The notes under the pieces are model-generated. The model had not been told where the DNA came from, did not search any database, and worked only from the letters and a program-made list of their open reading frames with translations. The position numbers were made by a program, and so were the translations under genes. DNA of 64,000 nt from Cupriavidus necator N-1 (GTDB lineage Bacteria; Pseudomonadota; Gammaproteobacteria; Burkholderiales; Burkholderiaceae), in NCBI RefSeq assembly GCF_000219215.1, contig NC_015726.1:3286001-3350000 (forward strand). Reading direction: 5' to 3'. Positions within the stretch are counted from its first letter, which is position 1. Each line of letters starts with the position of its first letter. Shown here in pieces: positions 61,152 through 64,000 of the stretch.

Positions 61152-62222
61152 TCAGTCCCTGGCCAGCTGACTGCAGATCTCGGCGACGCGCCGGGTTGCC
61201 TCAGGCTTGGCCAGTCCGCGCGCCAGGCGCGCCATGTCTTTCAACTGCGGCCGGGTCAGGCTGGCGATGGTTTGCGCCAGCCCCTCGGCCGTCAGGTCTT
61301 TCTGCTGCACCAGCAGGGCCGCGCCCTGCTTCGACAAAAATTCCGCGTTGGTGGTCTGGTGGTCGTCCACCGCATGCGGGAACGGCACGAACATCGCCGC
61401 CACGCCTGCGGCAGCCACTTCCGAAACCGTCATCGCGCCGGCGCGGCAGATCACCAGGTCCGCATCGGCGTAAGCGCGCGCCATGTCGTCGATAAACGGC
61501 AGGGTCTGCGCGGGCACCTGCGCGGCCGCGTAGTTGGCGCGCAGCGTGTCGATCTGCTTCGCGCCCGCCTGATGCGTGACCACCGGGCGCTTGCCCTCGG
61601 GCAGCAGCGCGATGGCCTTGGGTACCACCTCGTTCAACGCCGCAGCGCCCAGGCTGCCGCCCACCACCAGGATGCGCAGCGGGCCGCTGCGCTGGTCATA
61701 GCGCGCTTCGGGCGCGTCCAGGTGCGCCAGTTCCTCGCGCACCGGGTTGCCGGTCCATTCGCCGCCGGGCAGCGTGTCCGGGAATGCGCACAGCACGCGG
61801 TCGGCCACCTTGGCCAGCACCTTGTTGGCCAGACCGGCGATCGAGTTCTGCTCGTGCAGCACCAGCGGCCGCCCCAGCAGCGACGCCATCATGCCGGCCG
61901 GGAAGGTGATATAGCCGCCCATGCCCAGCACCACGCTCGGGCGCACCCGGCGCAGCGCGACTATGCTCTGCCAGAACGCGCGCAGCAGGTTCAGCGGCAG
62001 CAGGAACTTGGTCACCAGGCCCTTGCCGCGCAGCCCGCCGAACTGGATGAACTCCATCGGGATGTCGTGCTTGGGCACCAGCGTGGCTTCCATGCCGGTG
62101 CGGTTGCCCAGCCAGACCACCTTCCAGCCTTGCTCGCGCAGCGCGTGCGCGACCGCAAGCCCCGGGAACACGTGCCCCCCGGTGCCGCCGGCCATCACGA
62201 GCAAGGTGCGCGGTGCGGTCAT
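61152..62222 (-). CDS. murG: MurG, lipid II-forming glycosyltransferase
   Basis: 356 residues. GT28 fold: [60 protein letters not shown] and [20 protein letters not shown]. It transfers GlcNAc from UDP-GlcNAc to lipid I at the inner face of the membrane. It overlaps ftsW by 4 bp (ATGA). Confidence 0.97.
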   Translation of the reverse strand: MTAPRTLLVMAGGTGGHVFPGLAVAHALREQGWKVVWLGNRTGMEATLVPKHDIPMEFIQFGGLRGKGLVTKFLLPLNLLRAFWQSIVALRRVRPSVVLGMGGYITFPAGMMASLLGRPLVLHEQNSIAGLANKVLAKVADRVLCAFPDTLPGGEWTGNPVREELAHLDAPEARYDQRSGPLRILVVGGSLGAAALNEVVPKAIALLPEGKRPVVTHQAGAKQIDTLRANYAAAQVPAQTLPFIDDMARAYADADLVICRAGAMTVSEVAAAGVAAMFVPFPHAVDDHQTTNAEFLSKQGAALLVQQKDLTAEGLAQTIASLTRPQLKDMARLARGLAKPEATRRVAEICSQLARD

Positions 62223-63460
62223 ACCTTCCCTCCGCGCATCAACACTCGATTTTCATAATCAATGCGCAGCAGGATCGCCAGCGCCACGCAGTTCATCAAG
62301 ATCCCCGACCCGCCATAGCTCACCAGCGGCAGCGTCAGCCCCTTGGTCGGCAGCAGGCCCAGGTTCACGCCCATATTGATAAAGGTCTGCCAGCCGATCC
62401 ACACGCCGATGCCCTTGGCCACCAGCCCGGCAAAGGTGCGGTCCAGCTGCAGCGCGGTGCGGCCGATATTGAAGGCGCGGCGCACCAGCCAGTAGAACAG
62501 CACAATCACCACCAGCACGCCGATAAAGCCGAATTCCTCGCCGATCACCGCGAGGATGAAGTCGGTATGCGCCTCAGGCAGGTAGTGCAGTTTCTCGATG
62601 CTGCCGCCCAGGCCCACGCCGGTCCACTCGCCGCGGCCGAAGGCGATCAGCGAGTGCGTCAGCTGGTAGGCCTTGCCCAGCGCATTGCTCTCTTCCCACG
62701 GGTTCAGGTAGGCGAAGATCCGCTCGCGCCGCCAGGGCGACGCGGTGATCAGCAGCGCGAACGCGCCCACTGCCACGCCGACCAGCCCGGCGAACAGCTT
62801 GCCGTTGATGCCGCCCAGGAACAGGATGGCCATGGCCACGGCCGCGATTACCAGGAATGCGCCCATGTCCGGCTCGAGCAGCAGCAGCATGCCGACCACC
62901 ACCACGGCCACGCCCATCGGCAGGAAGCCCTTGGACACGGTCTGCATCCACTCCTGCTTGCGCACCGTGTAGTTGGCGGCATACAGCACCACCGCCAGCT
63001 TCATCAGCTCCGATGGCTGGAAGTTCATCACGCCCAGCGGGATCCAGCGCCGCGCGCCGTTCACGCCCTTGCCGACGAACGGCACCAGCACGATCACCAG
63101 CAGGATCAGTGCGACGATAAAGAGCTTGGGCGCGTAGCGGTCCCACACCTTGACCGGGATCTGGAACGACGCCAGCCCGACCGACAGCCCGATCCCCAGC
63201 GCGAACGCATGGCGCATCAGGAAGTGGCTCTCGCGGTAGTTGGCGTAGCGCGGCGAGTCCGGCAGCGCGATCGAGGCCGAATAGACCATCACCAGGCCGA
63301 GCGCGAGCAGCACGATCGACACCCACAGCATGGGCTGGTCGTACTCCATCATGCGCGAGCGCGTCGGCTTGACGCCGGACACGGCGTCGCGCAGGCCACC
63401 CCAGGCATTGCCGATGGTGGCGCCGATAAAGCCGCTGCGCTTGACCTGTGCTTCGCTCAT
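62219..63460 (-). CDS. ftsW: FtsW, septal peptidoglycan glycosyltransferase (SEDS family)
   Basis: 413 residues from ATG at 63458-63460, overlapping murD by 4 bp. About ten transmembrane helices; SEDS features include [40 protein letters not shown] and the C-terminal [20 protein letters not shown]. It polymerises lipid II at the septum together with FtsI. The N-terminal ~40 cytoplasmic residues are longer than the E. coli minimum. Confidence 0.95.
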   Translation of the reverse strand: MSEAQVKRSGFIGATIGNAWGGLRDAVSGVKPTRSRMMEYDQPMLWVSIVLLALGLVMVYSASIALPDSPRYANYRESHFLMRHAFALGIGLSVGLASFQIPVKVWDRYAPKLFIVALILLVIVLVPFVGKGVNGARRWIPLGVMNFQPSELMKLAVVLYAANYTVRKQEWMQTVSKGFLPMGVAVVVVGMLLLLEPDMGAFLVIAAVAMAILFLGGINGKLFAGLVGVAVGAFALLITASPWRRERIFAYLNPWEESNALGKAYQLTHSLIAFGRGEWTGVGLGGSIEKLHYLPEAHTDFILAVIGEEFGFIGVLVVIVLFYWLVRRAFNIGRTALQLDRTFAGLVAKGIGVWIGWQTFINMGVNLGLLPTKGLTLPLVSYGGSGILMNCVALAILLRIDYENRVLMRGGKV

Positions 63461-64000
63461 GGCAGGATCCCCCGGGACAGCGCCAGTTCTTCCACCGCGC
63501 CGCGGAACACCTCGGCGCGATGCACGTAGTTGCGGAACATGTCGAGGCTGGCGCACGCCGGCGACAGCAGCACCACGTCGCCGTTCTCGGCCAGTCCGGC
63601 AGCCTTCGTCACGGCCTCTTCCAGCGTGGCGGCGTCGACCAGGCTGGCACCGCTGCCCTGCAATGCATCGCGCAGCTCACCCGCGGCGCGGCCGATCAGC
63701 ACCACCGCGCGTGCGTACTGCGCCACCGGCGCGGCCAGCGGCGAGAAATCCTGGCCCTTGCCTTCGCCACCGGCGATCAGCACCACGCGCTTGTCCAGCC
63801 CCGACAGCGCGGCCACGGTGGCGCCGACATTGGTGCCCTTGCTGTCGTCGAAATACTCGACGTCGTCGATGGTGGCAACCCACTCCACGCGGTGCGGCTC
63901 GCCGCGGTATTCGCGCAGGCCGTGCAGCAGCGCGTTCATCGGCAGGTCGATGGCACGGCACAGCGCCAGCGCGGCCATGGCGTTGGTGGCGTTGTGCATG
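63457..64000 (-). CDS. murD: UDP-N-acetylmuramoylalanine--D-glutamate ligase, C-terminal part
   Basis: About 181 codons run to the window edge; the 5' end lies beyond 64000. Visible are the central-domain end [20 protein letters not shown] and the C-terminal domain with [36 protein letters not shown] and [20 protein letters not shown]. It adds D-Glu to UDP-MurNAc-L-Ala. The ATG at 63997-63999 is internal, not the start. Confidence 0.95.
   Translation of the reverse strand, partial: MHNATNAMAALALCRAIDLPMNALLHGLREYRGEPHRVEWVATIDDVEYFDDSKGTNVGATVAALSGLDKRVVLIAGGEGKGQDFSPLAAPVAQYARAVVLIGRAAGELRDALQGSGASLVDAATLEEAVTKAAGLAENGDVVLLSPACASLDMFRNYVHRAEVFRGAVEELALSRGILP

Overview
This 64 kb window is high-GC chromosomal DNA from a betaproteobacterium of the Burkholderiaceae, most probably Cupriavidus or a close Ralstonia relative. 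That assignment is inferred from gene content and order (nrdAB, ampD-pilRS-ypjD, ffh, proS-rppH-proB-obgE-rpmA-rplU/ispB, tRNA-Pro, pilBCD-coaE-zapD-yacG, argJ-secA, lpxC, ftsZ to murD), strong GC3 bias, and 4-bp ATGA gene overlaps. No database search was possible.

Layout. Bases 1-13.4 kb are accessory: a LysR fragment, two head-to-head SGNH hydrolases bracketed by a diverged ~75-bp repeat, a catabolic cassette (DapA-like aldolase/lyase, LysR regulator, D-serine dehydratase, frameshifted MFS transporter, M81/MlrC-type peptidase), and a decaying, lower-GC defence-like patch (HhH-fold protein, PD-(D/E)XK endonuclease-like protein, truncated AIPR-like gene, further remnants). Bases 13.4-18.2 kb carry class Ia ribonucleotide reductase (nrdA, nrdB) with tandem NrdR boxes 31 bp apart and a long leader holding a perfect 19-bp inverted repeat followed by a U-rich stretch. 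Bases 18.2-26.6 kb hold ampD, the PilS/PilR two-component pair, a PP0621-like protein, a YpjD/CcsA-like protein, ffh, a hypoxanthine phosphoribosyltransferase and a LysE/RhtB exporter. Bases 26.7-28.4 kb are a damaged pseudopilin cluster with one frameshift, one loss of the N-terminal helix, and an opposing gene fragment that has also lost its 5' end.

Bases 28.4-46.6 kb return to conserved genes: prolyl-4-hydroxylase-like oxygenase, lytic transglycosylase, proS, rppH, CNP1-like lipoprotein, proB, obgE, rpmA, rplU, ispB, tRNA-Pro(CGG), an HTH protein, the type IV pilus genes pilB-pilC-pilD, coaE, zapD and yacG, then an OPT-family transporter interrupted by an in-frame TGA. Bases 46.7-54.7 kb carry mutT, a DUF815 ATPase, argJ, secA, a DciA-like gene, lpxC and a peroxiredoxin. 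From 55.2 kb to the end is the distal part of the division/cell-wall cluster, transcribed leftward: murD (partial), ftsW, murG, murC, ddl, ftsQ, ftsA, ftsZ.

Functional links: PilS/PilR probably control the type IV pilus whose assembly ATPase, platform protein and prepilin peptidase are encoded 18 kb away. AmpD, the lytic transglycosylase, LpxC, ZapD and the division cluster all act on envelope growth. Four coding regions carry single-base or nonsense lesions (MFS at ~7.73 kb, pseudopilin at ~27.30 kb, opposing fragment at ~28.03 kb, OPT at 45.56 kb). These are either real pseudogenes or sequence errors and should be checked against reads.
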